From assembly GCA_039679645.1 (NCBI GenBank), contig JBDKUO010000049.1, forward strand, positions 64,431 to 128,430: a DNA stretch of 64,000 nucleotides, given 5' to 3'. The DNA is from Armatimonadota bacterium (GTDB lineage: Bacteria > Armatimonadota > UBA5829). Below the pieces are notes generated by a model. It saw only the letters and a program-made list of their open reading frames with translations, was not told the DNA's origin and made no database searches. Shown piece after piece: positions 17,421 to 27,158 of this stretch (the stretch's first letter is position 1; each line of letters begins with the position of its first letter). A program made the translations under genes and the position numbers.

Positions 17421-18362
17421 TTGTGGTTTGGCATCCGCCATTCGTTTCGACCAGTTTCCGGGAAAGAGTATTTTATCGGATAGATCGGGAACGGCCGCTG
17501 TAATTGCAGACTGAAGATCAGCTTCAAGCGGTCCCTTGCCGAACAGTGACACGTTCTCGCGCATCTGCTCAGCCGAATCGACCCCGATCACAAGGCTGGT
17601 GATCCCCTCGACTCCGAGCATATATCGCACAGCCAGCTCAGCCGGTGTAATGCCTGCCTGACTGGCTAGAGCGTATAGTCTGCGGCGAATAGGGATCACA
17701 TCGGCAAGCTCGGGTAGAATATCCTCTTCCGGCATAAGTATGAGACCCTGGAGATATATACTGCGTACAAATAGCGCCGTGCCCCGTTTTACGGCTTCTT
17801 TGCAGACTCCTGCGCGGATAAACCTGTGGTCAAGCACGCTCGAGGGCATCTGCATAGCCTCGGCAAGGCCGGACGTGACCACCCCATATGCTCCATCAGG
17901 AGTATTGACCGATGAGCCGATATGCTTTACCAGCCCTTTTTTTTTGAGCTTTTGCAGAGATTCGGCGTATTGCAGGAAGTTGCTTTCTGTATGAAACATG
18001 CAGATGGGTATTACGTCCAAGCGCAGATTCGCCATTGACTGCCTTACCGACTTTTCGACAATTGAGTCGGCTTCAGCCGCGCTCAGATTATCGGCGATGT
18101 GGCATATCTTGGTCGCCACGGTTATCTTGTCCGATATTTTAAGCTCAGAAAGCGCCCGGCCCAGCACCGTCTCGCTCTCACCGTAGAGCGCTGCTGTGTC
18201 AAGGCAGGTGACGCCGCCTTCGTATGCGCATGCAATAATATCTCTTGCCGTTTCGTATGACGGCTGACCGGCTTTGTTGGCAATTCCATAGTTGAGCCCG
18301 AACTGGACTGTCCCCAATGTGATTGGTGATATGTTAAGACCACTTATTTTATTGTCTTGCAT
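17412..18362 (-). CDS. aldo/keto reductase
   Basis: About 316 residues, ATG at 18362 with GAGGATTTGTA upstream, choosing this over a longer frame. Aldo/keto reductase signature: CLDTAALYGESE (residues 52-63), the lysine block ATKICH, and CMFHTESN with the conserved histidine. NADPH-dependent reduction of aldehydes or ketones of sugars is expected. The C-terminal block VIGVDSAEQMRENV is typical of the family. Middle gene of the SDR-AKR-Gfo operon. Confidence 0.88.
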   Translation of the reverse strand: MQDNKISGLNISPITLGTVQFGLNYGIANKAGQPSYETARDIIACAYEGGVTCLDTAALYGESETVLGRALSELKISDKITVATKICHIADNLSAAEADSIVEKSVRQSMANLRLDVIPICMFHTESNFLQYAESLQKLKKKGLVKHIGSSVNTPDGAYGVVTSGLAEAMQMPSSVLDHRFIRAGVCKEAVKRGTALFVRSIYLQGLILMPEEDILPELADVIPIRRRLYALASQAGITPAELAVRYMLGVEGITSLVIGVDSAEQMRENVSLFGKGPLEADLQSAITAAVPDLSDKILFPGNWSKRMADAKPQNR

Positions 18363-18375
18363 TACAAATCCTCTA

Positions 18376-19158
18376 TTACTTCGCGGTGTATCCGCCGTCA
18401 ACAGGTATATTTGTGCCGGTTATATATAATGATGCGTCAGATGCCAGGAAGACTATAATTCCCATAAGGTCCGTCTGATCAGCGAGCCTGCCAAGGAGAG
18501 TGCGGGCGCTATAGTTCTTTATAAACGCCTCGGGCATCTTGGGGTTCCACAGCCCGCCGGGTGAAATGCAGTTGCATCTGATCCCTTTGGAGCCATAATA
18601 GCTGGCGGTGAAGCGAGTGTAGTTGATCATTCCGCCTTTGTGGAAGAAATAGTCCGGGTAGAATCCGGTCATATTAGTGCCTTCGTAGATCGTCGGGTCG
18701 GGCCCGATCATTCCCTGCATAGAGCCGACGTTTATAATCGAACCCTTCTCGCGCTCGGCCATAAGATCACCCATAGCGCGGGTTATTATAAAAAGCCCTG
18801 TGGCATTGATCTGCATGCTTTCCGCGAATGCCGATGCGTTGTCATCATAGGCATTCTTCATAGGCCGCGCGACTGCGTTGTTTACAAGCACATCTAAAGT
18901 GCCTTCCCTTTTGACTATCTCATCTCGAACGGCCAGTATTGACGCTTCTTCCCCCAAATCCATATATAGAGCCTCAACACTCTCGCCCTTTGCCTGGTGC
19001 TCTGCTGCAACATCTTTGAGCGCATCAATAGAACGCGATGCTATATAAGTCTTGGCGCCGGCCTCCGCCAGAGCCGCCACTATCTGCCTTCCATATAGCC
19101 CGGCTCCGCCCGATACGAGCGCGACCTTGCCATCCAGAGAAAATCTATCCAGAATCAA
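18376..19158 (-). CDS. short-chain dehydrogenase/reductase
   Basis: About 260 residues, TTG start 7 bases after AGGGGG. Rossmann motif VSGGAGLYGRQIV (GxxxGxG), NNAVARP (NNA), and the YxxxK catalytic pair in SYYGSKG. SPGG follows. Members oxidise or reduce sugar and alcohol substrates with NAD(P). It is the first gene of the three-gene oxidoreductase operon. Confidence 0.88.
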   Translation of the reverse strand: MILDRFSLDGKVALVSGGAGLYGRQIVAALAEAGAKTYIASRSIDALKDVAAEHQAKGESVEALYMDLGEEASILAVRDEIVKREGTLDVLVNNAVARPMKNAYDDNASAFAESMQINATGLFIITRAMGDLMAEREKGSIINVGSMQGMIGPDPTIYEGTNMTGFYPDYFFHKGGMINYTRFTASYYGSKGIRCNCISPGGLWNPKMPEAFIKNYSARTLLGRLADQTDLMGIIVFLASDASLYITGTNIPVDGGYTAK

Positions 19159-19300
19159 AACATAACCCCCTTGACTTATAGTCAATTCTCCTCTTAGGCA
19201 AATTTACAAATAATCCTCTCTGGCAGGTAGATAACTGCTCATCAATTGCGTCTTTGCATATTATAGAGCTTAATCTGCAACATGGAGGATTATAGAAGAA

Positions 19301-19948
19301 ATGTTCAATTCAAAATTTTCTGTTTTGTTGGCGCTGGTCGTAATGGCGACGGCAATTATTGCAAGCGGGTCTGCTGCCGCACCGGCATATCCCGGCTACA
19401 CAGGGCTGATCTTCACACCAACCGCCGATACACTCAATATGGGAGGTGTGAATGCTGGAGCTGCATTTGTCAGCAGTGATGACGACGACATATCATTTTT
19501 CTCTGCTAACGTTGGGGTCATTGACGGCCTGGAAGTAGGCGCTGCGCTTATAGACCCGGATGAAGGTGACAGCAAGACCGCCTTAAATGCAAAGTACGCA
19601 ATCTTGAAAGAGACATTCGCAACCCCCGGAGTTGCTTTCGGTGTTAGTGACCTTACTGACGAGATCGATTCCACTCCATACGTGGTCGTTACCAAGACTC
19701 TTGACATACCGAAACTGACCCTGCGCCAGCTCAAGGGAAGTATCGGCTTTGGAGACGGTTCGCTTGACGGCGTGTTCGCCGGTTTGTCCGCCGTTCTCAG
19801 CGACAAGTTGACACTTATGACCGAATACGATACCGAAAACTTAAATGTAGGCCTGCAGTTTGCTGCCAGCGGTGGTATCAGAGCCCATGTAGACCTTATT
19901 GACGGTGATAACATAGGCTTTGGCCTGAACTTCAACAAAGGATTCTGA
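19301..19948 (+). CDS. exported beta-barrel-like hypothetical protein
   Basis: 215 residues, ATG 12 bases after GGAGG. Signal peptide about 1-26 (ending GSAAA). The body is dominated by alternating Gly/hydrophobic beta segments and ends FGLNFNKGF, which fits an outer-membrane barrel. The opening PGYTGLIFTPTADTLNMGG is reminiscent of YjbH-type proteins. Family membership is not confirmed. A 15-bp terminator follows. Confidence 0.65.
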   Translation: MFNSKFSVLLALVVMATAIIASGSAAAPAYPGYTGLIFTPTADTLNMGGVNAGAAFVSSDDDDISFFSANVGVIDGLEVGAALIDPDEGDSKTALNAKYAILKETFATPGVAFGVSDLTDEIDSTPYVVVTKTLDIPKLTLRQLKGSIGFGDGSLDGVFAGLSAVLSDKLTLMTEYDTENLNVGLQFAASGGIRAHVDLIDGDNIGFGLNFNKGF

Positions 19949-19986
19949 CATTTAATACTTAGTATTTTATATTGAGTGTTTGGTTT

Positions 19987-20020
19987 ATAGCGCAGTGCTT
20001 AAAAATAAGCACTGCGCTAT
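19987..20020 (+). terminator. perfect 15-bp terminator hairpin
   Basis: ATAGCGCAGTGCTTA pairs with TAAGCACTGCGCTAT around AAAA, followed by TTGTTG. It ends the 19301 gene. The T run is weak, but the stem is very stable. Confidence 0.75.
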
Positions 20021-20074
20021 TGTTGTCTGTGGGCAAATAGAGGGTATAAGCAATAAAAACACGAGGCCTCACAG

Positions 20075-21241
20075 ATGCCAAGCGGCGGAATACTTGAACT
20101 ACGAAAATTTGTTGCGCCCGAATGTGTTTTTGGCGCGGACGCGCGAAACCTGGCTGCCAAATACGCGCTCAACTTGGGCGCGCGTAAAGTCTTGGTCGTA
20201 ACGGACCCAGGAGTAATTGCGTGCGGATGGACGGATGATGTCATGACGGGGCTGCGAGATGCCGGGCTGCCTTATGTGGTCTTTGAGAATGTGTCTCCAA
20301 ATCCTCGAGATAATGAGGTTTTGTCCGGCTCCGAAGTCTATCTGGCCGAGCAGTGCAATTCCATAATAGCAGTTGGCGGAGGAAGCCCGATTGACTGCGC
20401 TAAAGGCGTCGGAATTGTAAGCACCAACGACCGCAACATCCTGGAGTTTGAGGGCGTCGATGAGGTGCGTATTCCAATACCGCCTCTAATATGTGTGCCT
20501 ACAACCGGAGGAAGTTCGGCTGATGTTTCTCAATTTGCGATCATCACAGACACAACCAGAAAAGTGAAGATTGCAATAGTCAGCAAGGCCATAGTGCCGG
20601 ATGTTTCCCTGGTTGATCCTGTCACGCTGACGACACTGCCAGCCGATCTGACGGCTGATACCGGCTTTGACGCCCTCACTCATGCCTTTGAGGCATATGT
20701 CTCCAACGCTCAATCGGCAATCACCGATCTCTTTGCGCTAGAAGCTATTAGATTGGTACACAACTATCTGCCTGCGTCTATTGCTGATCCGCTCAATATT
20801 GAACTCAGAGGATGGATGGCAATAGCATGCCTGCATGCTGGTTTTGCCTTTTCAAACGCAGGCCTTGGATTGGTGCATGCTATGTCACACAGCCTGGGTG
20901 GTACGACAGACATTGCGCATGGACTGTCAAATGCAATTTTGCTGCGCCACGTAGTTGAGTTCAACTTTCCATCTGCAGCCGATAGATATCGGGCTATTGG
21001 GCAGGCTATGGGTCTACGCCTGAGTGGTAAAGGAGATGAAGAAGCTTGCACTGACATAATCAATGAACTAACCCGTTTTCAAGAATCAGTGGGCATTACA
21101 GGCACTCTTGGCAAATATGGACTGGATCGCACCATGATCCGTGAACTTGCCGGCAAAGCAATGGCCGACCCTGATATTGCGACTGCGGTTAGACAACCGA
21201 GCCAACAAGATATTGAGGATATTTATGAGCGAGCCTTCTGA
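20075..21241 (+). CDS. iron-containing alcohol dehydrogenase
   Basis: 388 residues, ATG 8 bases after GAGG. Group III Fe-dependent ADH: dinucleotide block IIAVGGGSPIDCAKG, the conserved PTTGGSSADV, and the metal-binding histidine/aspartate set DTGFDALTHAFEAY and VHAMSHSLGG, plus the following DIAHGLSN. It oxidises or reduces alcohols or aldehydes with NAD(P). It overlaps the sensor gene downstream by 17 bases. Confidence 0.92.
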   Translation: MPSGGILELRKFVAPECVFGADARNLAAKYALNLGARKVLVVTDPGVIACGWTDDVMTGLRDAGLPYVVFENVSPNPRDNEVLSGSEVYLAEQCNSIIAVGGGSPIDCAKGVGIVSTNDRNILEFEGVDEVRIPIPPLICVPTTGGSSADVSQFAIITDTTRKVKIAIVSKAIVPDVSLVDPVTLTTLPADLTADTGFDALTHAFEAYVSNAQSAITDLFALEAIRLVHNYLPASIADPLNIELRGWMAIACLHAGFAFSNAGLGLVHAMSHSLGGTTDIAHGLSNAILLRHVVEFNFPSAADRYRAIGQAMGLRLSGKGDEEACTDIINELTRFQESVGITGTLGKYGLDRTMIRELAGKAMADPDIATAVRQPSQQDIEDIYERAF

Positions 21242-22301
21242 CCTACAGCATGAGTGGGAATCACTTCGCAAAAAAGTGATTGGTTTGGGAGAGGAGTCGA
21301 TAAGAAAGAGCTATTACTCCGAACTTCAGAGGCGTCTGCGTGAGCTGCAGGAGAGCGAGACACGGTTTCGAGCGATTTACAATTCGGTCAACGATGTAAT
21401 TATCGTGCACGATCCAATCGACTTCAAAATCATTGATGCCAACCAACGCGTGTTTGACTTGCTGGGCTATACACATGATGAAGTTGTTGGTCTTTACCCT
21501 GGTGACTTGAGTTCGGGTCAGCGACCGTATACGCAGGAACATGCCATTGAGCTAATGAAAGCAGCTATTTCCGGCGAGTATCAGATGTTTGAATGGCAAA
21601 TGAAGCACATATCAGGGCGATTGTTTTGGATGGAATGGAACTTTCGTCTGGCCGAAATAGGCGGCAAAGAACGCCTGCTTGCCGTCGGGCGCGATATTAC
21701 TGTGCGAAAGCAAGCGGAGGAAGAAAGACGCGCTTTGGAGCAGAGCTTAGAGGAACAGAAGCGTAAGTTTTACAGACAAACCATTTTGAGTGTGACCCAA
21801 GGGAAACTCGAGATTTGCGATGCCAGGGATGTTGAACCATACGTTCAGAACGCACTGGCAAGTCTGGATGTGCGTGAGGCAGTGGATGTGTCCAATGCAC
21901 GACATGAAGTCGAGCGTATTATTCGAAGCTATGGTCTTAATGAAGATTCTTTGCATCCACTGATTGTCGCAGTCGGAGAGGTCATCACCAATGCATTTAA
22001 GCATGCTTCATATGGACGGGTATATGTGGGCAGGACGGATAACGAAATTTGGGTGATGGTAGCGGACAATGGTCCCGGGATAGAGTCTCTTGTTTTGCCC
22101 AGTGCAGTCCTGCGCCGGGGATTTTCGACCAAACCATCGTTGGGTATGGGGTATTCAATAATGCTTGAGGTATGCGACCGCATAATGCTGAAAACCGGTC
22201 CGGACGGCACCACAGTTGTTCTGATTAAGAATTTTGTGGAGAGAGCTCCCGAACTTTCTAAAATCCCCGATACATGGGAGACAATTTCCTCGTTTGTCTA
22301 G
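21225..22301 (+). CDS. PAS domain protein with anti-sigma-type HATPase
   Basis: About 358 residues, ATG overlapping the ADH stop by 17 bases after GAGGATATTT. Order: N-terminal coiled-coil (about 1-45), PAS domain (about 45-175, ETRFRAIYNSVNDVIIVHDP ... GRDITVRKQAEEE), linker helix, and a C-terminal HATPase_c of the RsbW-like type (about 245-340; N box GEVITNAFKH, G1 DNGPGI, G2 GMGYSIM). There is no DHp phosphorylation histidine, so it is a serine-kinase-like or anti-sigma-type regulator rather than a classic sensor kinase. Overlap implies coupling to ADH and possibly sensing of its substrate. Confidence 0.82.
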   Translation: MSEPSDLQHEWESLRKKVIGLGEESIRKSYYSELQRRLRELQESETRFRAIYNSVNDVIIVHDPIDFKIIDANQRVFDLLGYTHDEVVGLYPGDLSSGQRPYTQEHAIELMKAAISGEYQMFEWQMKHISGRLFWMEWNFRLAEIGGKERLLAVGRDITVRKQAEEERRALEQSLEEQKRKFYRQTILSVTQGKLEICDARDVEPYVQNALASLDVREAVDVSNARHEVERIIRSYGLNEDSLHPLIVAVGEVITNAFKHASYGRVYVGRTDNEIWVMVADNGPGIESLVLPSAVLRRGFSTKPSLGMGYSIMLEVCDRIMLKTGPDGTTVVLIKNFVERAPELSKIPDTWETISSFV

Positions 22302-22573
22302 TTGAGATGTAGCTATTGTTGATAAATAACGATAATGCTTGCCCCTCAGATGCTTGCCAAGATCGAAGAATTAACTATTGTCTCCTGATAGGACTTTCTC
22401 TTTAACAATTTTGGTGTTGACTAACAAGCATTCAGATGGTATGTTTCATAATGATATGTGCATAATTATCTAATACACAAATATCCAGACATTCATTACT
22501 ATACGCAGGCGGTAGTTTTACTTTAGCTGACGATAATGTATCTGCCTATATAGCGAGATATGGATGTGAAGAT

Positions 22574-23179
22574 GTGACTACCGACGCAAGATCGGCTAAA
22601 AATGCAGTAGATGGAGCTTTAGTTACATGTGATGGCGATATTTCGACTGCAATATTTCCAGATGAGTTTTACATCTCTCATGTCGTCAATGGGCAGCAGG
22701 TTTCTGGAATTCGGGTTGAAAAGAGCGGTCACGATATCAGCAGCGATAAGCTTGTATCGGTAGTTGGACGTATCGCCACAGCAAAAGATGGTGAACGTTA
22801 TATTGACGCTTGGTCGGCTTTGGCACATGAGTCAGCATCAATAGAGCCGCTGTTTATGAATCTGAAAAGTCTTGGCGGAGGTTCCACTTTAGGCGGTGGG
22901 CAGCGTGGAATTACCGATGCCCAAGGACTAAATAATATTGGAACCTTTGTCCGTGTGTGTGGATGTGTCACATATTGTGATGAGCATACCTTTACTCTGC
23001 AGGATGGCAGCAATGTCAATGTGATTTGTGTTACGCCGAAAGAAATAACTGTAAATCCATTATGGCGGTATGTGGTTGTCACCGGAGTAAGTTCGATTAT
23101 GAAATCGAATGATACATACATAAGGTTAGTCAAAGTTACTGTAGTTGATCCTGTTATTGTGGACAACGGTGGACAGTAG
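22574..23179 (+). CDS. hypothetical protein with OB-fold-like segments, start uncertain
   Basis: About 201 residues from a GTG without a good ribosome binding site. The frame stays open upstream to 22466 and reads as plausible protein (YAGGSFTLADDNVSAYIA), but contains no ATG, so the 5' end may have been lost. The body has repeated beta segments such as IRVEKSGHDISSDKLVSVVG and FTLQDGSNVNVI resembling OB-fold nucleic-acid or carbohydrate-binding modules seen in large secreted proteins. It could be a fragment of a longer gene. No family recognised. Confidence 0.4.
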   Translation: MTTDARSAKNAVDGALVTCDGDISTAIFPDEFYISHVVNGQQVSGIRVEKSGHDISSDKLVSVVGRIATAKDGERYIDAWSALAHESASIEPLFMNLKSLGGGSTLGGGQRGITDAQGLNNIGTFVRVCGCVTYCDEHTFTLQDGSNVNVICVTPKEITVNPLWRYVVVTGVSSIMKSNDTYIRLVKVTVVDPVIVDNGGQ

Positions 23180-23299
23180 TTGTCTCAGACCTCATATACT
23201 TCATTATCCGTCTTTTATTAGCCGAGTATTTATTGACATATGCCCTCTTGTGCGCTACTATAGCGAAGTTTTGCTTGATGTCTAGGGGGAAGCTTCATC

Positions 23300-25111
23300 T
23301 TGCCTGATTGGAAGTTATATGACCACAGATCGGTTGAATCAATCATAGAGGAACTGGGCAGTGTTCCTCGTCCCGAGTATCCAAGACCGGAGAGTGTCAG
23401 GCCCGACTGGCTTAATCTTAATGGCGTTTGGGAGTTCGCATTTGACCCCGAAGATACCGGAGCGCCCGAAAAGCCTCTGGATAACAAAATCGTCGTTCCG
23501 TTTTGCCCGGAAAGCGTGCTCAGCGGTGTGTATGATGAGGATCTGCACACAATCTGCCGATACGCCCGCTTCTTCGATCTGCCGCAGAATTTGATTGGCA
23601 GGCGTGTGCTGCTTCACTTCGGAGCGGTGGACCATGAAAGCGATGTCCGGCTCAACGGCGTCCATCTGGGTAAACACATCGGTGGGTATGACTCATTTTC
23701 ATTTGACGTCACCGATATATTAAAGCCGACAGGCAATCGTCTTGCCCTGCGAGTCTATGACAATCCTGACGATATAAAGCAACGCGGCAAACAATCTCCG
23801 GCCAGATACCCGGAGGGCTGCCGCTATATGCGAATAACAGGCATTTGGCAGACTGTCTGGCTGGAGGCTGTCGGCAATACATATATCAAAGACTGGCTTC
23901 TGCAAGACAATATCGAGACAGGTGAACTCAAGATTGAAGCTGAGATAGATGGCCCAGCAAAAGATTTGATCTTTACGGCAATAGCCTATAGTAATGGAAA
24001 AGAAGTCGCGCGGCAATCGGCTGAGGTTGGTGAGCTGTCATTAACAATTCCAAATCATCTTTTATGGTCGCCGGAAAGCCCCAATCTCTATGACCTTCGA
24101 CTGAGCCTGAGCGCTCCCGACGGCGGTGAGGTTGACTCGGTCGATACATATTTTGGCTTCAGAAACACATATGTCAAAAACGGAAAGATTTACTTCAACG
24201 ATAAGGTCTTTTTTCTTATTTCGGCACTCGACCAGGGCTATTACCCGGATGGGCTGTATACTCCTCCGACTGATGATGCGTTGCGCGCGGACGTGGAGTG
24301 GGCAAAGAAATACGGACTCAATAACGTGCGCAAGCACCAGATAATAGCCGAGCCAAGGTTCCACTACTGGTGCGACAAGCTGGGGCTGACCATCTGGGAA
24401 GAGATGCCGGACTGGGGCACCGAGCCGGACTTTTGCACTGATGCCGACCAGCACCTGCGTGAGTGGACTGCATGCATGAAAAGAGATATTAACCATCCGT
24501 GTATAATCGCCTGGATTCCAAAAAATGAGGAACAGAAGTGGGATAATGCCGACGCGAGCGCCGTTAAAGTGCGGTTCTATGAGGCTACTAAATCTCTCGA
24601 CCCGACCAGACCCGTGATTGACAACAGCGGGTTTTGCCACACTATTACCGATATGGTCGACCTGCATATACGGCCACTGCCGGGTGAGGATTGGCATATG
24701 TGGTTCGCCAGGTGGCGCAAAGAGATAAATGAGGCCGGCAACTTCCAGGCCTATGATTATGCTCCCACCTATTGCGATGGGTTCAAGTATCGAGGTGAGC
24801 CTCTGGTTATAAGCGAGACAGGCAACTGGTGGATAGAGGACCATCCTCCTATGGGCAAATGGAGACCGAACGGCACAGGACCCGCAGCCAATCTTGAGGA
24901 ATATATGGAGCTATACAAGAAGTTCTTTCTGGAGTTGATGTCTGAGCCGGAATGCGCCGGTTTCTCATTTGTTCAGCTATATGATGTTGAGGGTGAAGTC
25001 AACGGCTATTTGACGTACGATCGCAAAGTGAAAGTGTCACCAGAGTTTATAGCTGACGTTCATGCTCAGGGGATCAAATTGCGTGAATCAATAGGCGAGC
25101 TTTATGATTAG
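23300..25111 (+). CDS. GH2-family glycoside hydrolase, copy 1
   Basis: 603 residues with no signal peptide, so probably cytoplasmic. TTG start, with AGGGGGAAGC about 13 bases upstream, is supported by the identical N-terminal block in the next gene (DWKLYDHRS). Order: jelly-roll sugar-binding domain (about 30-200), Ig-like domain, TIM barrel (about 300 on). The acid/base glutamate sits in WIPKNEEQ and the nucleophile in VISETGNWW. Related GH2 enzymes hydrolyse beta-galactosides, beta-glucuronides or beta-mannosides; the substrate here is unknown. Tandem with a close paralogue. Confidence 0.85.
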   Translation: MPDWKLYDHRSVESIIEELGSVPRPEYPRPESVRPDWLNLNGVWEFAFDPEDTGAPEKPLDNKIVVPFCPESVLSGVYDEDLHTICRYARFFDLPQNLIGRRVLLHFGAVDHESDVRLNGVHLGKHIGGYDSFSFDVTDILKPTGNRLALRVYDNPDDIKQRGKQSPARYPEGCRYMRITGIWQTVWLEAVGNTYIKDWLLQDNIETGELKIEAEIDGPAKDLIFTAIAYSNGKEVARQSAEVGELSLTIPNHLLWSPESPNLYDLRLSLSAPDGGEVDSVDTYFGFRNTYVKNGKIYFNDKVFFLISALDQGYYPDGLYTPPTDDALRADVEWAKKYGLNNVRKHQIIAEPRFHYWCDKLGLTIWEEMPDWGTEPDFCTDADQHLREWTACMKRDINHPCIIAWIPKNEEQKWDNADASAVKVRFYEATKSLDPTRPVIDNSGFCHTITDMVDLHIRPLPGEDWHMWFARWRKEINEAGNFQAYDYAPTYCDGFKYRGEPLVISETGNWWIEDHPPMGKWRPNGTGPAANLEEYMELYKKFFLELMSEPECAGFSFVQLYDVEGEVNGYLTYDRKVKVSPEFIADVHAQGIKLRESIGELYD

Positions 25112-25202
25112 GCAGGCGGGCAGGAATGCCCTCGACCATCAGAAAACCAATAAGAAGTGGCGACTAGGTATCGTATTATAACTGAGTGGCGGCAGTTCCG
25201 GG

Positions 25203-25230
25203 CTCTAAGCTCTCCACTCTCCGCTCTCAG
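25203..25230 (+). repeat. CTCTCCA heptad repeat
   Basis: CTCTAAGCTCTCCACTCTCC and following CGCTCTCA are about four copies of the CTCTCCA-type unit, sitting just before the second GH2 gene. Confidence 0.55.
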
Positions 25231-25249
25231 TTTTTTAAGGAGAGGCAAA

Positions 25250-27046
25250 TTGTCAGACTGGAAACTATATGATCACAGGTCTATTGAATCGATTATAGGC
25301 GAATATGGCGAGGTTCCTCGCCCTGAACACCCCAGGCCGGATAGGGTTAGGGCGAACTGGTTAAATCTCAACGGCGATTGGGACTTTGCCTTTGACCCTG
25401 ATGATACCGGTTCCCCTGATAGTCCGCTTGACGGCAAGATAGTGGTCCCGTTTTGTCCGGAGAGCGTGATCAGTGGAGTATACGATGAAGAGCTGCACAC
25501 AATATGCCGGTATGCGCGGTCTTTCGATGTGCCCGAGAATATGCAGGGCAAACGAATCTTGCTTCACTTCGGAGCCGTGGATTATCGCACTGATGTATGG
25601 CTAAATGGTCATCATCTGGGACAGCGTGTCGGCGGGTATGATTCATTTTCGTTTGATATTACGGATGTCGTGAAACCTACCGGCAATCGATTGGCTCTGC
25701 GCGTTCACGATGATCCTCTCGAAGCCAAGCCCAGGGGCAAGCAATCTGCTGAGAGATATCCATCCGGCTGCATATACATGCGTACCACAGGTATCTGGCA
25801 GACTGTATGGCTCGAAGCAGTCGGTGATACATATATCAAAGACTGGCGCCTGATCGATAATGCCGATAGTGGCGAGCTGACTATCAGCGCTGAGATAGAC
25901 GGCACCTGCAAAGACTTGAGCCTGACTGCAGTTGCGTCCTTTAGCGGCAAAGAAGCGGCGTGTGGAAGTGTTACGGTCAATCAGGGAAAAGCGACGCTTT
26001 CTATAAGTGTGCCGGATGCACGATTGTGGTCAACTGATGAACCGAACCTTTACGATCTTCACCTGAGTCTTAATTCTGCTGATGGCGGCGCAGTCGACAG
26101 TGTGGCTACCTACTTCGGTTTCAGAAAAATAGAGATCAAAGACGGGAAGATATATCTCAATAACAAGCCTTTCTTTGTAATCTCGGCTCTAGACCAGGGC
26201 TATTATCCCGATGGTATATACACACCACCCACGGACGATGCGCTGCGAGCGGATGTAGAGTGGGCAAAGAAATACGGCCTCAATCATGTGCGCAAGCATC
26301 AGATTGTAGCCGAGCCTCGGTTCCATTACTGGTGCGACAAACTGGGCCTTACTATCTGGGCTGAAATGGCCGATTGGTCCGCGGATATCGTGGCCAATTT
26401 GGATGGTTTTCTTAAAGAGTGGACTGCATGCGTTAAGCGGGATATCAATCATCCATGCATTATAGGATGGGTGCCGTCGAATGAACGCAAAGCATACGAT
26501 GATGATGCAATGAACCAGGCGAAAGTTCGGCTTTATGAGACAACTAAGGCACTCGATCCGACCAGACCGGTTGTCGATAACAGCGGCTATTGTCATACAA
26601 AGACTGATATTGTCGATCTGCATGTGAACCCTAAGGATGGAAAAGATGTCGTTAGGTGGTGGAACGACTGGCGCAAGTCCATAGCTGAAACGGACAATTT
26701 TATGGCCTGGCCGAATACTCCTACTTACTGTGACGGCTTTAAGCATGCCGGCCAGCCGGTTGTTATCAGTGAGACGGGCAACTGGTGGATCAAGGACCAT
26801 ATGCCGATGGGCCAGTGGAAACCCTATGGTCATGACCCGGCTGATAATGTTGATGGTTATGTCTCACTCTATAGAGACTTTTTCCTGGCTATGATGGCCG
26901 AGCCGGAATGTGCCGGGTTCTCATATGTGCAGCTATATGATGTGGAGGGTGAGGTAAACGGTTATCTGACTTATGATCGCAAGCCAAAAGTATCACCGGA
27001 GGTTATCGCGGAAATTCATGCAGCAGGGTTAAGGTCACGCTTGTAA
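25250..27046 (+). CDS. GH2-family glycoside hydrolase, copy 2
   Basis: About 598 residues, TTG start 6-12 bases after AAGGAGAGG. Domain order is the same as in the neighbouring copy, with long identical stretches (for example ALDQGYYPDG and ALRADVEWAKKYGLN). Here the acid/base glutamate is in WVPSNERKAY and the nucleophile in VISETGNWW. Several loops around the barrel differ, so substrates may differ too. The two genes are separated by 138 bases containing the CTCTCCA repeat, evidence of a tandem duplication. Confidence 0.85.
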   Translation: MSDWKLYDHRSIESIIGEYGEVPRPEHPRPDRVRANWLNLNGDWDFAFDPDDTGSPDSPLDGKIVVPFCPESVISGVYDEELHTICRYARSFDVPENMQGKRILLHFGAVDYRTDVWLNGHHLGQRVGGYDSFSFDITDVVKPTGNRLALRVHDDPLEAKPRGKQSAERYPSGCIYMRTTGIWQTVWLEAVGDTYIKDWRLIDNADSGELTISAEIDGTCKDLSLTAVASFSGKEAACGSVTVNQGKATLSISVPDARLWSTDEPNLYDLHLSLNSADGGAVDSVATYFGFRKIEIKDGKIYLNNKPFFVISALDQGYYPDGIYTPPTDDALRADVEWAKKYGLNHVRKHQIVAEPRFHYWCDKLGLTIWAEMADWSADIVANLDGFLKEWTACVKRDINHPCIIGWVPSNERKAYDDDAMNQAKVRLYETTKALDPTRPVVDNSGYCHTKTDIVDLHVNPKDGKDVVRWWNDWRKSIAETDNFMAWPNTPTYCDGFKHAGQPVVISETGNWWIKDHMPMGQWKPYGHDPADNVDGYVSLYRDFFLAMMAEPECAGFSYVQLYDVEGEVNGYLTYDRKPKVSPEVIAEIHAAGLRSRL

Positions 27047-27158
27047 GGTTTTGATAAACCCGCAAAAGTACGGGGATAGGCCGGTCATTTTACGTGGAAA
27101 ACTCATAGTGTGAGATAATACAACACTCGTTTGCCGCTCAGTTGTGTGGAGGACGGCC

